From JBBSDP01 sp038240605 (lineage in GTDB: Bacteria; Planctomycetota; Phycisphaerae; Tepidisphaerales; Tepidisphaeraceae): a DNA stretch of 64,000 bases. Positions 1 to 7,933 of the stretch are shown here, piece by piece. The first letter of the stretch is position 1; every line of letters starts with the position of its first letter. A model generated the notes under the pieces. The model was given only the letters and a program-made list of their open reading frames with translations. It made no database searches and was not told the DNA's origin. Location: NCBI GenBank assembly GCA_038240605.1, contig JBBSDP010000008.1, positions 1-64,000 of the forward strand, given 5' to 3'. The translations under genes were made by a program, and so were the position numbers.

Positions 1-2
1 GC

Positions 3-377
3 AATGTGCCGCGGGAGATGCAGGAGGACAATCTCCTCGCCACGCAGGAGCGCCTTGCCCCATTCGCCGGTCGTTGGGAACTCATGCGGACGAGCAGCGC
101 CCTGGCGGCGGGACAGTTCGCGGAGGATTCCCTGGATTTGGCGCAGCGTCAGTTCAATTCTTACCTCGCCAATTTCGCTCCGGGTGATTTCATCCTGCAC
201 CTGCCGGGTATGAACACCGCCCAGCGGATCGCGATCATGCGAGGGACAACCGGCGGCGCGGTTTCGTTGCCGCCGCCGCCCGGCGGGCGATTTCGACAGC
301 GGCTGAGGGGCGTCCCGCAATCGGCAAGTCTGGTGTGCGCGCAAAGATTGGTGGGTAGTGCCGGCGACGGATTTTGA
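3..377 (+). CDS. C-terminal part of an unknown protein (5' end outside window)
   Basis: This frame is open from the left edge of the window and ends at a TGA at 375-377. The first 80 or so residues have the GC-ending codon use of the neighbouring genes and read like a soluble helical segment followed by YLANFAPGDFILHLPG. The last 40 residues, rich in Pro, Gly and Arg, look less like folded protein. I do not recognise a family. A GTG at position 6 could be read as a start, but no Shine-Dalgarno can be judged so close to the edge, so a truncated 3' end of a longer gene is more likely. The DinB-like gene follows 55 bases downstream on the same strand. Confidence 0.45.
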   Translation, partial: NVPREMQEDNLLATQERLAPFAGRWELMRTSSALAAGQFAEDSLDLAQRQFNSYLANFAPGDFILHLPGMNTAQRIAIMRGTTGGAVSLPPPPGGRFRQRLRGVPQSASLVCAQRLVGSAGDGF

Positions 378-432
378 GTAAGACAGTGCTGATTCAGGAC
401 CGTTAAGGGGGACTCCAACGGAGATTTGATCA

Positions 433-900
433 ATGCCGGACGAGACGTTGCTTTTGTTGGCCGGGGAAATCCGCGGCAAGACGCTGAAGTTGATCGATGG
501 GCTCAGCGACGAGCAGGCCCGCTTCGCAGCGCCGGGGTTGAACAACCCCATCGTGTGGCACGCGGGCCATGCGGTGATCGTCAACGAGCACCTGGGCGTG
601 TCGGTCGCGACCGGGAAGGCGCCGGCGTATCCCGCCGGTTGGTTTGAATGGTTCAGTTGGACCAGCAAGCCCACTGCCGCCACCAAGTTCCCGCCCATCG
701 CGGAGGTCATCGCGGCCCTCAAAGATCAACTGGAACGGCTGACCGCCGCCATCCGGCCGCTCTCGTCCGAGCAGCTCGATGAGATCATCGACGCCGCCCG
801 CAACCGCACCCTGCGCTACTCGATCCTGCACGGCCTGCACGATGAGGCGATTCATCAGGGGGAAATCCACCTGCTGAAGAAGATGCTGGCGAAGCGGTGA
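433..900 (+). CDS. DinB-like four-helix-bundle protein
   Basis: A 155-residue protein with the layout of the DinB/YfiT superfamily, a four-helix bundle that usually binds a divalent metal through three histidines. Candidate ligands are the histidines of NPIVWHAGH near residue 42 and the C-terminal HGLHDEAIHQGE segment, the usual His-x3-His end of the family. Members include thiol-dependent transferases and many proteins of unknown role, so no substrate is assigned. The ATG at 433 is preceded by GGAGATTTGATCA, a weak purine-rich ribosome site. The gene ends 10 bases before the stop of the convergent polyol dehydrogenase gene. Confidence 0.8.
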   Translation: MPDETLLLLAGEIRGKTLKLIDGLSDEQARFAAPGLNNPIVWHAGHAVIVNEHLGVSVATGKAPAYPAGWFEWFSWTSKPTAATKFPPIAEVIAALKDQLERLTAAIRPLSSEQLDEIIDAARNRTLRYSILHGLHDEAIHQGEIHLLKKMLAKR

Positions 901-910
901 TCATCCCATT

Positions 911-1948
911 TCATGCGCCCATCACGATCTGCGCTTTCACGCTCGCCGGCGGCATGCGGCAGGCGAAGTCGAACGCGCGCACGCTGTCGGCGAAGGCGAA
1001 GGTATCGGTGATGAGGGGCTTGAGATCGATCTTGCCGCTGCCCATCAGGGCCAGGGCGCGCGGATAAACGTGAGCGTAGCGGAAAACGTGATCCACCCGC
1101 GCTTCCTTCACCTGAGCGGCGACGACGTCGTAAGCGATCGGCTCGCCGGGCATGCCGACCAGCACGACCCGGCCGCCGGGACAGAGGGGTTCGAAGACGC
1201 GGGCGGCGGCCTTGGCGTTGCCGCTGGCCTCGAAGACGATGTCGGCGCCCCAGCCGTCGGTCGCTCGATTCACTTCCTCATTCAGCGAACGTGACGCGAC
1301 GTTGACCGGCGTGATGGCGCCGAGCTTTGCTGCCAGGTCCAGCTTGGGCTGCTGCACGTCGGCGAGGATCACCCGGCTACAGCCGCCGGCCAGCGCTGAT
1401 AGCGCCGTCACCATTCCGATCGGACCGGCGCCGATGACGACCGCGACGTCGCCCGGGCGGATTTGCGCCTTGTTCGCCGCATGCATGCCAACCGCGAGGG
1501 GCTCGACCATCGCCGCCTCGGCGAAGCTCACATTGGCTGGCACCTTGAACGTGAACGCCGCGGGATGAACCACCGTTGGGCGCAGGCAGCCGTGAACCGG
1601 AGGCGTGGCCCAGAACCGTACGGCCGGGTCCAGGTTGTAGAGGCCCAGGCGCGTCGCGCGGGAGTTGGGATCGGGAATGCCCGGCTCCATGCAGACGCGA
1701 TCGCCCGCCGTCAGCCCACTCGCCGCCGAGCCCATTTCCATCACTGTTCCCGACGCCTCGTGGCCGAGAATCATCGGCGCGTTGACGATGAACGGCCCGA
1801 TCCGGCCATGCTGGTAATAGTGCACGTCCGAGCCGCAGATCCCCACGGTGTGGATGCGGATGCGAACGTCATGCGGGCCGAGGGGTTCATCGACCTCGAT
1901 CGGGCGAAGCGACAGCCGTTTGGTTTCTTCCAGGACGAGCGCTTGCAT
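911..1948 (-). CDS. Zinc-type medium-chain dehydrogenase, sorbitol/xylitol dehydrogenase-like
   Basis: A 345-residue NAD(P)-dependent polyol dehydrogenase of the MDR family, probably oxidising a sugar alcohol or similar secondary alcohol to the ketose. Visible parts are the catalytic zinc region ICGSDVHYYQHG, GHEASGTV, the MVEPLAVGMHA segment, and the Rossmann fold with a GAGPIG nucleotide loop. The loop that normally carries four cysteines for the structural zinc reads GIPDPNSRATRLGLYNLDP and has none of them, so only the catalytic zinc should be bound. This matches a subgroup of ketose-reductase-like enzymes. Length is normal. Convergent with the DinB-like gene and 32 bases from the stop of radA. 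Confidence 0.85.
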   Translation of the reverse strand: MQALVLEETKRLSLRPIEVDEPLGPHDVRIRIHTVGICGSDVHYYQHGRIGPFIVNAPMILGHEASGTVMEMGSAASGLTAGDRVCMEPGIPDPNSRATRLGLYNLDPAVRFWATPPVHGCLRPTVVHPAAFTFKVPANVSFAEAAMVEPLAVGMHAANKAQIRPGDVAVVIGAGPIGMVTALSALAGGCSRVILADVQQPKLDLAAKLGAITPVNVASRSLNEEVNRATDGWGADIVFEASGNAKAAARVFEPLCPGGRVVLVGMPGEPIAYDVVAAQVKEARVDHVFRYAHVYPRALALMGSGKIDLKPLITDTFAFADSVRAFDFACRMPPASVKAQIVMGA

Positions 1949-1980
1949 CAGGCCACCTCCGCGCGAAAACCGATTAGAAC

Positions 1981-3495
1981 CTATATCGCCGCCAGTGCCT
2001 GCGACAGTCGCCGGACCTCATGCAGCGCCATGCCGCCTAGTTTCGGCAGGTGACCGCCCGAATGCGGCACGATCCCGTGCCCGAGGCCCAGCCGGGCGGC
2101 CTCGCGCAATCGTTGTTCGAGCTGGGGAACCGAGCGCACCTCGCCGCCCAGCCCCAGTTCCCCGATCGCCAGCGTGCCGGCCGATAAGGGACGATTGAGA
2201 TGCGCCGACGCGATGGCCAGCGCGATCGCCAGGTCGATGGCGGGATCGACGACCTTCACTCCGCCGGCGATGTTGACGAACACATCGTCGGCGGCAAGGC
2301 GCAATTCCGCCCGCTTCTCCAGGACCGCGATGATCATCGCCACGCGGTCCGCGCTCACGCCGCTCGTCTTGCGCTTGGCGGCGCCAATCACGCTGGAGGC
2401 GGTGAGTGCCTGCACCTCCAGGAGGAGCACCCGGCTCCCCTGCATGGCGGCGGTCACGACCGATCCACTGGGGGTCCCGGCGGGGCCATATTGCTCGATG
2501 AAGAGATTGCCCGGCTCCTTCACCTCGGCCAGCCCGTTCCCCGTCATCTCAAACAGTCCGACCTCGTGCGTGCTGCCGTAACGGTTCTTGACGCAGCGAA
2601 CGATGCGATGGGCGTGAAAGCGATCGCCCTCGAAATAGACGACGGTGTCCACGATGTGCTCGATGATCTTCGGCCCCGCCAGCGTGCCCGCCTTGGTGAT
2701 ATGCCCCACCAGCAGCACCGCCGCCCCGCTCGCCTTGGCGAGGTAAACCAGGTCCATGCAGCAGGCGCGCAACTGCGTGACCGAGCCCGGAGCGGCGGGC
2801 AGGTCGGGTTTATAGATCATCTGGATCGAATCGATCACGACGACCGCCGGTTGAATCCGGTGGATCTGGTTCACGATCCGCTCGACGTTCGTCTCCGCCA
2901 GCACCAGCAGCCCGCTTGTCGATTCCACCCCCAGCCGAGCGGCGCGGAGCTTGGTCTGGCGGGCAGACTCTTCGCTGGTGACATACAGGACCTTCGGAGG
3001 GTTCAGGGTTCGGGGTTCAGGGTTCAGTGAAGAGGAATTTTGAGCCAGGGGGAGTTCTTGCTTTGCTCCTGAACCCTGAACCCCGAACCCCGAACCCTTC
3101 TGAACCTCGAACCCTGAACCCTGTTCACGGCTCAACTCATGCGCTACCTGAAGCAGAAGCGTTGACTTGCCGATCCCGGGTTCGCCGCCGATGAGGACGG
3201 CGGAGCCGGGGACCAGGCCGCCGCCGAGAATGCGATCAAATTCGCCGATGCCGGTTCGACGACGAGTGAGTTCAGATTCATCAATTGAATCGAGCGCGAG
3301 CGGCTCGCCTCCATGGGCAAGGTCGCCGCTTTGGCCGGCGGCGGGCGGGCGGGTGGCAGCACCCCGGGCATCGGGGGTGGGTGCCTTGTATTCCTCGAGG
3401 CTGTCCCACGTGCCGCAGTCGGGGCACTTCCCAACCCATTTGGGGTGGACGCTACCGCAGTGGTTACAGAGAAACTGGGTTCGGATCTTCGCCAT
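1981..3495 (-). CDS. radA: DNA repair protein RadA with a 43-residue repeat-derived insertion
   Basis: RadA is a RecA-like ATPase that promotes branch migration and recombination-intermediate processing. In order: a zinc finger (Cys10, 13, 24, 27), Walker A GGEPGIGKST at 103-112, the RadA motif KNRYG, and a C-terminal Lon-protease-like domain. The start at 3495 gives MAKIRTQFLCNHCG, the normal N-terminus; an upstream in-frame extension has no support. At 504 residues the protein is about 45 longer than usual. The excess is a single block, residues 125-167, between the Walker A helix (LSRE) and KVLYVTSEES, encoded by an inverted-repeat element whose length keeps frame. A TACAAT hexamer lies 11 bases before the ATG. 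Divergent from dnaX. Confidence 0.93.
   Translation of the reverse strand: MAKIRTQFLCNHCGSVHPKWVGKCPDCGTWDSLEEYKAPTPDARGAATRPPAAGQSGDLAHGGEPLALDSIDESELTRRRTGIGEFDRILGGGLVPGSAVLIGGEPGIGKSTLLLQVAHELSREQGSGFEVQKGSGFGVQGSGAKQELPLAQNSSSLNPEPRTLNPPKVLYVTSEESARQTKLRAARLGVESTSGLLVLAETNVERIVNQIHRIQPAVVVIDSIQMIYKPDLPAAPGSVTQLRACCMDLVYLAKASGAAVLLVGHITKAGTLAGPKIIEHIVDTVVYFEGDRFHAHRIVRCVKNRYGSTHEVGLFEMTGNGLAEVKEPGNLFIEQYGPAGTPSGSVVTAAMQGSRVLLLEVQALTASSVIGAAKRKTSGVSADRVAMIIAVLEKRAELRLAADDVFVNIAGGVKVVDPAIDLAIALAIASAHLNRPLSAGTLAIGELGLGGEVRSVPQLEQRLREAARLGLGHGIVPHSGGHLPKLGGMALHEVRRLSQALAAI
2995..3123. repeat. GGGTTC inverted repeat (copy 1) inside radA
   Basis: G-rich left arm with four G tracts at about 3000-3029, a variable centre of about 40 bases, and a C-rich right arm at 3068-3123 made of GAACCCTGAACCCC-type units. 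It is 129 nt, exactly 43 codons, and is translated within radA as a Gly/Ser/Phe/Val-rich stretch (GSGFEVQKGSGFGVQGSG). The same units occur between genes elsewhere in the window, so this is a member of a dispersed family. Confidence 0.9.
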
Positions 3496-3506
3496 TATCA
3501 GACTCA

Positions 3507-3512
3507 ATTGTA
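3507..3512 (-). promoter_or_regulatory. -10-like hexamer TACAAT before radA
   Basis: On the minus strand TACAAT ends 11 bases before the radA ATG, with no Shine-Dalgarno between. Transcription would start about 5 bases from the start codon. No clear -35 was found. Confidence 0.45.
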
Positions 3513-3767
3513 GCGGATCGGACAGCGCCCACGCGCATGTCCATGTCGTATACGGCGAACAAAATAGGATGCGGAGTGACGCGCGATTTACGATGGCCCG
3601 CATCTGCCGTGGCGAGCGAGGCGTGGGTGAAACTTTTGGCCTCGCAGGGAAGCACGAGCAGGGGCGGGGCGACTCCAAGTCGCTCCGCTTTTTTTGCGCA
3701 TAAGCTCAGTCAATCGGACAATTCAGGCATTTGAAAGGGTCGATGCGCCGTCGCGCGCAATCTGGCG

Positions 3768-3795
3768 TTGTACCGGACCGGGGCTTTGATACACT
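3768..3795 (+). promoter_or_regulatory. Probable dnaX promoter
   Basis: TTGTAC (3768-3773), a 16-base spacer and TACACT (3790-3795), with the dnaX ATG only 10 bases further on. There is no Shine-Dalgarno, so the message would have a leader of a few bases at most. Confidence 0.5.
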
Positions 3796-3805
3796 GCGCT
3801 GGAAC

Positions 3806-5626
3806 ATGTCGTACACCGTCCTTGCCCGCCGGTATCGCTCCACGACGTTCGATGAAGTCATCGGACAGGACCATGTTGCGCAGACGCTGAAGAAGGCGAT
3901 CGCATCGGGCCGCATCGCCCACGCCTACCTCTTTTGCGGCACGCGGGGCGTGGGCAAGACGTCGATGGCCCGCATCCTGGCCAAGGCCCTCAACTGCGAA
4001 TCCACCGAAGACCCCACCGCCACGCCGTGCGGTAAGTGCAACTCGTGCGTGGCGATTGCCCGCGGCGACGACATGGACGTGATCGAGATCGACGCCGCCT
4101 CCAACCGCGGCATCGACAACATCCGCGATCTCATCAACAACGCCCAGTTCCGGCCGGCGCGATCCCGCTTCAAGATCTACATCATCGACGAGGTGCACGG
4201 CTTATCGAAGGACGCCTTTAACGCATTGCTGAAGGTGCTCGAGGAACCGCCGTCGCACGTGAAGTTCATCCTTGCGACGACCGAGCCGGAGAAGGTGCTG
4301 GCGACGATTCTCTCCCGCTGCCAGCGTTACGACTTCCGCAACCTCTCGACGCGCGAGATCGCCGATCACCTCAAGGAGATCGCGCTGCAGGAGAAGATCA
4401 AGGCGGACGATGATGCACTTCTCCTGGTGGCCAAGGCGGGCGCGGGTTCGATGCGCGATTCCCTCTCGCTGCTGGATCGGATGCTCAGCGCCGGCGAGAA
4501 GCACCTGACGCTGGCGATGGTCGAGCAACTGCTTGGGCTGCCGCGCGGCCAGCTCCTGTTTGACCTTGCAAACGCGATCGGCTCCGGCGACTTGAAATCC
4601 GTGCTCGGGCAGGCGGACGCGCTGATCCGCTCGGGGCTGTCGGTCGATTCGCTGATCGGAGCGCTCGTCGATCACCTGCGAAACCTGCTGATCGTGCGGA
4701 CGTGCGGCGTGGAGAGCGACCTGGTGGACGTTCCGGGCCTGACCCCCGATGACCTAACGAATCAGGCGGCGCAGTTCGACCCAGGCGTGCTGGCGCAGGA
4801 CATCGCGATCCTCGAAGAGCTCCGCCGGCAAATACGGCAGTCGCAGGCGGGACGGGCCCTGCTCGACGCCTCGCTGGTACGGCTGTCGCTCGCCGACCAG
4901 TTCGCCTCCATCGGCGACCTGCTCGCCCAAGTGGGCGGTCGGGGCGGCGATGGCGCGACACCACGGCCCGCCCCTCCCGCTCGACCGCCCGCTCCGGCAC
5001 GGCCAGCGCCGCCGGCGCAAAAAAAAAACGTTGAACCCCTAGCCGCTCCCACCGCCGCGGCCACGCCGGTCGAACAATTTTCGGCCGACTCGGTTGTCGC
5101 ATCTGGCGACGAACAACCACTCGCTTCAGATATTCAGAACGTTGAGCCCGTCGTTCCAGAGTCGATTCCGGATCTGTGGCGTTCGTTGCTGGCGGCCATG
5201 GCGCCGCACGGGCCGGGGCTCATGTCGCTTCTCGCGCCGGGCCGTCTCGTCGGGATCAATGAAGGGCGGGCGGTCATCCGCTATTCGGCGCAGCACGAGA
5301 CGTACGTGAAGCTGCTGGATCGCAACGGGAAGAAGGACCTGGTGCGCGACGGCTTCTCCCGCCTGCTGAACCGATCCGTTGGCGTGAAGTTCGAAGTCGA
5401 TGCGGACACCGTTCCTTCAACCGTAGCTCCCCCACCCGCTTCACCCGAAGACGCCGCGCCGGCCATCGTCGATGACCTCCCACCCGCCGCCGATGCGATA
5501 CCGAGGCCCCATCCCCAAGTGCCCGGCCGCGTCACGCCGGAAATGGTCGCCGCGATCCGCGAGGAGACGCCGCTGGTCAAGGCCCTTATGGATGGCCTTG
5601 GCGCGATGGTGATCAAGGTGGAATAA
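3806..5626 (+). CDS. dnaX: DNA polymerase III tau (and predicted gamma) subunit
   Basis: Clamp-loader ATPase of DNA polymerase III. The 606-residue tau form shows Walker A GTRGVGKT at 45-52, zinc ligands Cys64, 75, 78 and 81, Walker B IYIIDEVH at 124-131, sensor motif ATTEPEKV and the arginine-finger region SRCQRYDF. The start at 3806 gives the family N-terminus MSYTVLARRYRS. After the ATPase and collar domains comes a Pro/Ala linker with ten consecutive A bases (5019-5028, codons 405-408). In the -1 frame the reading continues AAA CGT TGA; in the +1 frame it continues ACG TTG AAC CCC TAG. Either shift would therefore yield a gamma form of about 409-411 residues. Confidence 0.95.
   Translation: MSYTVLARRYRSTTFDEVIGQDHVAQTLKKAIASGRIAHAYLFCGTRGVGKTSMARILAKALNCESTEDPTATPCGKCNSCVAIARGDDMDVIEIDAASNRGIDNIRDLINNAQFRPARSRFKIYIIDEVHGLSKDAFNALLKVLEEPPSHVKFILATTEPEKVLATILSRCQRYDFRNLSTREIADHLKEIALQEKIKADDDALLLVAKAGAGSMRDSLSLLDRMLSAGEKHLTLAMVEQLLGLPRGQLLFDLANAIGSGDLKSVLGQADALIRSGLSVDSLIGALVDHLRNLLIVRTCGVESDLVDVPGLTPDDLTNQAAQFDPGVLAQDIAILEELRRQIRQSQAGRALLDASLVRLSLADQFASIGDLLAQVGGRGGDGATPRPAPPARPPAPARPAPPAQKKNVEPLAAPTAAATPVEQFSADSVVASGDEQPLASDIQNVEPVVPESIPDLWRSLLAAMAPHGPGLMSLLAPGRLVGINEGRAVIRYSAQHETYVKLLDRNGKKDLVRDGFSRLLNRSVGVKFEVDADTVPSTVAPPPASPEDAAPAIVDDLPPAADAIPRPHPQVPGRVTPEMVAAIREETPLVKALMDGLGAMVIKVE
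5019..5028 (+). promoter_or_regulatory. A10 slippage / programmed frameshift site in dnaX
   Basis: Ten A residues preceded by C, read in frame as CAA AAA AAA AAC. A shift of -1 meets TGA at 5032-5034 and a shift of +1 meets TAG at 5040-5042. Thermus dnaX makes gamma by transcriptional slippage on a similar A run, and E. coli uses ribosomal frameshifting; by analogy this is the tau/gamma switch. Confidence 0.7.
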
Positions 5627-5631
5627 AAAAA

Positions 5632-5671
5632 CCCACCGGCCGGCGATGATGCGTCGCCGCCGGCGGGTGGG
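5632..5671 (-). terminator. Intrinsic terminator of the aminotransferase gene
   Basis: Near-perfect GC hairpin (CCCACCGGCCGGCG pairing with a CGCCGGCGGGTGGG strand) between the convergent stops of dnaX and the aminotransferase. On the minus strand it is followed by a run of seven T residues, the form of a Rho-independent terminator for the aminotransferase message. On the plus strand no T run follows. Confidence 0.75.
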
Positions 5672-5694
5672 AAAATCCGTTTCGGCAAGCCACA

Positions 5695-6840
5695 TCAGAA
5701 CAGGTTCGCGAGTACCTTCTGCGCCGCGGCAACGCCGGCCCCGAACGTGACGGGCTTGCCGAGTGCTTTTAGCACATGCTCGATTGCGGCGACGACCGCG
5801 AGCGCATCGTACGCGTCGCTGTAACCCATGTGGTTGACGCGGAAGATCTGCCCTTCCATCGTGCCCTGCCCGCCGGCAATGTGGATGTTGTGCCGAGTCT
5901 TCAGTTGGCCGCGGAACTCTTTATCGGTAATGCCCGCGGGATAGCGGACGCTGGTGACCGAATCCGCCGGCCGTTTGCTGAACAGCTCGAAGCCGAGCGC
6001 CTTGACGCCCTGGCGGAACGCTTCGGCGGTGAAGTGCGTGCGCCGGCACACGCCGTCGATCGTCTCCGCCTCGATCATCTTCAGGCTGACGCGCAGCGCT
6101 TCGATCAGCGTGTTGGCCGGCGTGAAAGGCGTGTCGCCGTCGGTGATGCTCTTCTTGTACTTCTTGAGGTCGAGGTAGAAGTCAGCCCGTCCCTTGGTCG
6201 CCTCGACCGCCGCCCAGGCGCGGTCGGAGAGGGCGACGAACGCAAGTCCCGGCGGAAGCATGAGCGCCTTCTGGCTGCCGGTGATCGCGACATCGACGCC
6301 CCACTCGTCCATCTTGAACGGCAGCGCGCCGATGCTGGTGATGCCGTCGACGATCAGCAGCGTCTCGCCGCTGGCGCGGACCGCCTTGCCGATCCCCTCC
6401 AGATCGCAGACCGTTCCGGTGCTGGTCTCGGAATGGACGATGATCACCGCGTCGTACTTCGCCGCCTTCAACTCGCTTGCGATCTGCTCCGGGGTGGCGT
6501 GATCGCCATACTCGAGCTTCAAGTCCTTGTGTTCGATCCCGTAGGTCGTGCAGACCTGGCTCCAGCGCTCGGCGAACTTGCCGTTAGTCACGCACAGGGC
6601 GCGCTTGCCGGGGCCGAGCGTGTTGATGATGCCCGCCTCGGCGGCGGCGGTGCCGGAGCCGGTGATCGTATAGACCGTGCTCTTCGTCTGGTAGACGAGC
6701 TGGAGCAGCTTCTGCACCTCGGTAAACATCGTGCGGAACTCGCCGGTGCGGTGGTGATGGACCGGCTTGGCGAGCTCGAGGAGCGTCGCTTCGGGGACGC
6801 TGGTCGGTCCGGGCGTGAACAATCGGTATTTCATCAGCAT
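5695..6840 (-). CDS. Class V aminotransferase, serine-pyruvate/alanine-glyoxylate type
   Basis: A PLP enzyme of 381 residues that should move an amino group between serine or alanine and pyruvate or glyoxylate. The N-terminus KYRLFTPGPTSVP, the TGSGTAAAEA loop, Asp165 in LIVDGITS and Lys191 in TGSQKALMLPPG, which forms the Schiff base, are all typical. The ATG at 6840 has AGAGG six bases upstream. A half-copy of the GGGTTC repeat lies just upstream and a hairpin terminator follows. The enzyme might serve photorespiratory-type glyoxylate use or phosphoserine-independent serine metabolism; the exact substrates cannot be read from sequence. Confidence 0.88.
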   Translation of the reverse strand: MLMKYRLFTPGPTSVPEATLLELAKPVHHHRTGEFRTMFTEVQKLLQLVYQTKSTVYTITGSGTAAAEAGIINTLGPGKRALCVTNGKFAERWSQVCTTYGIEHKDLKLEYGDHATPEQIASELKAAKYDAVIIVHSETSTGTVCDLEGIGKAVRASGETLLIVDGITSIGALPFKMDEWGVDVAITGSQKALMLPPGLAFVALSDRAWAAVEATKGRADFYLDLKKYKKSITDGDTPFTPANTLIEALRVSLKMIEAETIDGVCRRTHFTAEAFRQGVKALGFELFSKRPADSVTSVRYPAGITDKEFRGQLKTRHNIHIAGGQGTMEGQIFRVNHMGYSDAYDALAVVAAIEHVLKALGKPVTFGAGVAAAQKVLANLF

Positions 6841-6853
6841 GATGCGCCTCTGT

Positions 6854-6884
6854 CAGGGTTCGGGGTTCAGGGTTCAGGGTTCAG
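6854..6884. repeat. GGGTTC repeat (copy 2), single G-rich arm
   Basis: Four G tracts (GGGTTCGGGG then GGTTCAGGGTTCAGGG spacing) that fit the G3+N1-7 quadruplex pattern. The C-rich partner arm is missing. It lies between the aminotransferase start and the stop of the upstream isomerase-like gene. Confidence 0.8.
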
Positions 6885-6924
6885 TTCGATGCGGAAAATC
6901 ATCTAGCAGATTCGTGGGGCGCTG

Positions 6925-7713
6925 TCACGCCTCCGCCCATTGTGTCTTCAAGAACTCAAGCACGCGTGCGGCGCCGTCGGGGAGCATATCGATGGGCCGC
7001 GGGTCGATCGTCTCGACGGTGATCATCCCGTCGTACCCGCCATGCTTCAGCGTGGCGAAGAGCGGGCGATAGTCGGAGCCTCCGCTTTCCCCGGGGGCCG
7101 CGCGCCCGGCGCGGTCGGCGACGTGCACGTGGCGGATCCACGGCATCGCCGCCGCGAGGTTCTCCAACGGCTCATCCTCGAGCCAGAAATGATAGCTGTC
7201 CAGCAGACACTGGAAATTCGGATGGTCGATTTCCCGAACGTACTCCATCGCCTCGCTGATCGAGTTGATGATGTTGCACTCGCCGCGGTTGAGCGGTTCC
7301 AGGACGAGGGTGATGCCGTGCTGCCCGCAAAGCCCGGCTGACACCCCGGCGAAGTCGAGGATCTGCTGGCGTGCCTGGTCCCGATCAAATCCGTCGGGCA
7401 CGTTTCGCGCGCCGCCGCTCCCGAAGACGAGTGTCGAGATGTTCACCTCGGCGGCGCGTCGGACAACGCATTGCATGTACGCCCGCAACGCGTGGGAATC
7501 CGCATCGGGCCCGGTGATCTTGATGTGGGCTGGCACGAGCTGATTGGCCGCGGGAATGGAGAATGCGGAGCCAGCCATTCGGGCGCGCGCGTCCCATGCC
7601 GCATCTGGAACCGATGCGTCCAGGTACTGGTGGACCAGCGCCTCGAGGTAATCCCAACCGGCGGAGCGCAACAGCTCCGACCGGTCCAATGGCATGCAGA
7701 TGCCGAACCGCAT
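6925..7713 (-). CDS. Sugar phosphate isomerase/epimerase-like TIM-barrel protein
   Basis: A 262-residue protein of the xylose-isomerase-like TIM-barrel family (AP endonuclease 2 superfamily). Metal-binding segments are recognisable: LVLEPLNRGECN, CLLDSYHFWLE, HVHVADRAGR and MITVETIDP. Such proteins isomerise or epimerise keto-sugars or related compounds such as hydroxypyruvate and inosose; the substrate is unknown. The start at 7713 (MRFGICMPL) has AAGGAG seven bases upstream, which decides against a 74-residue upstream extension. It is transcribed toward the aminotransferase 84 bases downstream, so the two may form a unit. Confidence 0.8.
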   Translation of the reverse strand: MRFGICMPLDRSELLRSAGWDYLEALVHQYLDASVPDAAWDARARMAGSAFSIPAANQLVPAHIKITGPDADSHALRAYMQCVVRRAAEVNISTLVFGSGGARNVPDGFDRDQARQQILDFAGVSAGLCGQHGITLVLEPLNRGECNIINSISEAMEYVREIDHPNFQCLLDSYHFWLEDEPLENLAAAMPWIRHVHVADRAGRAAPGESGGSDYRPLFATLKHGGYDGMITVETIDPRPIDMLPDGAARVLEFLKTQWAEA

Positions 7714-7800
7714 TGCTCGCTCCTTGACCGCAAAGGGCGGGATCATAAGGAATTGCCCGGCGCGCGTCACCAGCGCAACAAAGAGAAGAGCCGCGCACGC

Positions 7801-7866
7801 AGTAAGCGGAGGATTTAACGGCCCGCCAATTCGCTGGCCGTGGAGGTGCTCGACCCTCCGCTTACT
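7801..7866. repeat. Nested inverted repeat between divergent genes
   Basis: Perfect 12-base arms AGTAAGCGGAGG (7801-7812) and their complement (7855-7866) enclose a second inverted repeat, ACGGCC (7818-7823) with GGCCGT (7836-7841). It lies between divergent genes, so it could be an operator, a cruciform or a small structured RNA. Confidence 0.55.
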
Positions 7867-7933
7867 TCTTGAGCGGCTCCTTGCGCGGCTTCCGTTGCTG
7901 GACAATCGATCCGCCTGACCGAAGAATCGCGGC

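Larger units (their letters stand above)
3496..3805. other. Divergent intergenic region radA-dnaX
   Basis: 310 bases between the radA and dnaX start codons. It holds the -10 hexamer of radA near one end and a -35/-10 pair for dnaX near the other. No convincing gene or repeat was seen in the middle. Confidence 0.5.

Noticed and set aside
5776..6906. 376-codon plus-strand frame opposite the aminotransferase
   Set aside because: The minus-strand frame has all PLP-enzyme motifs; the opposite frame has no recognisable features.
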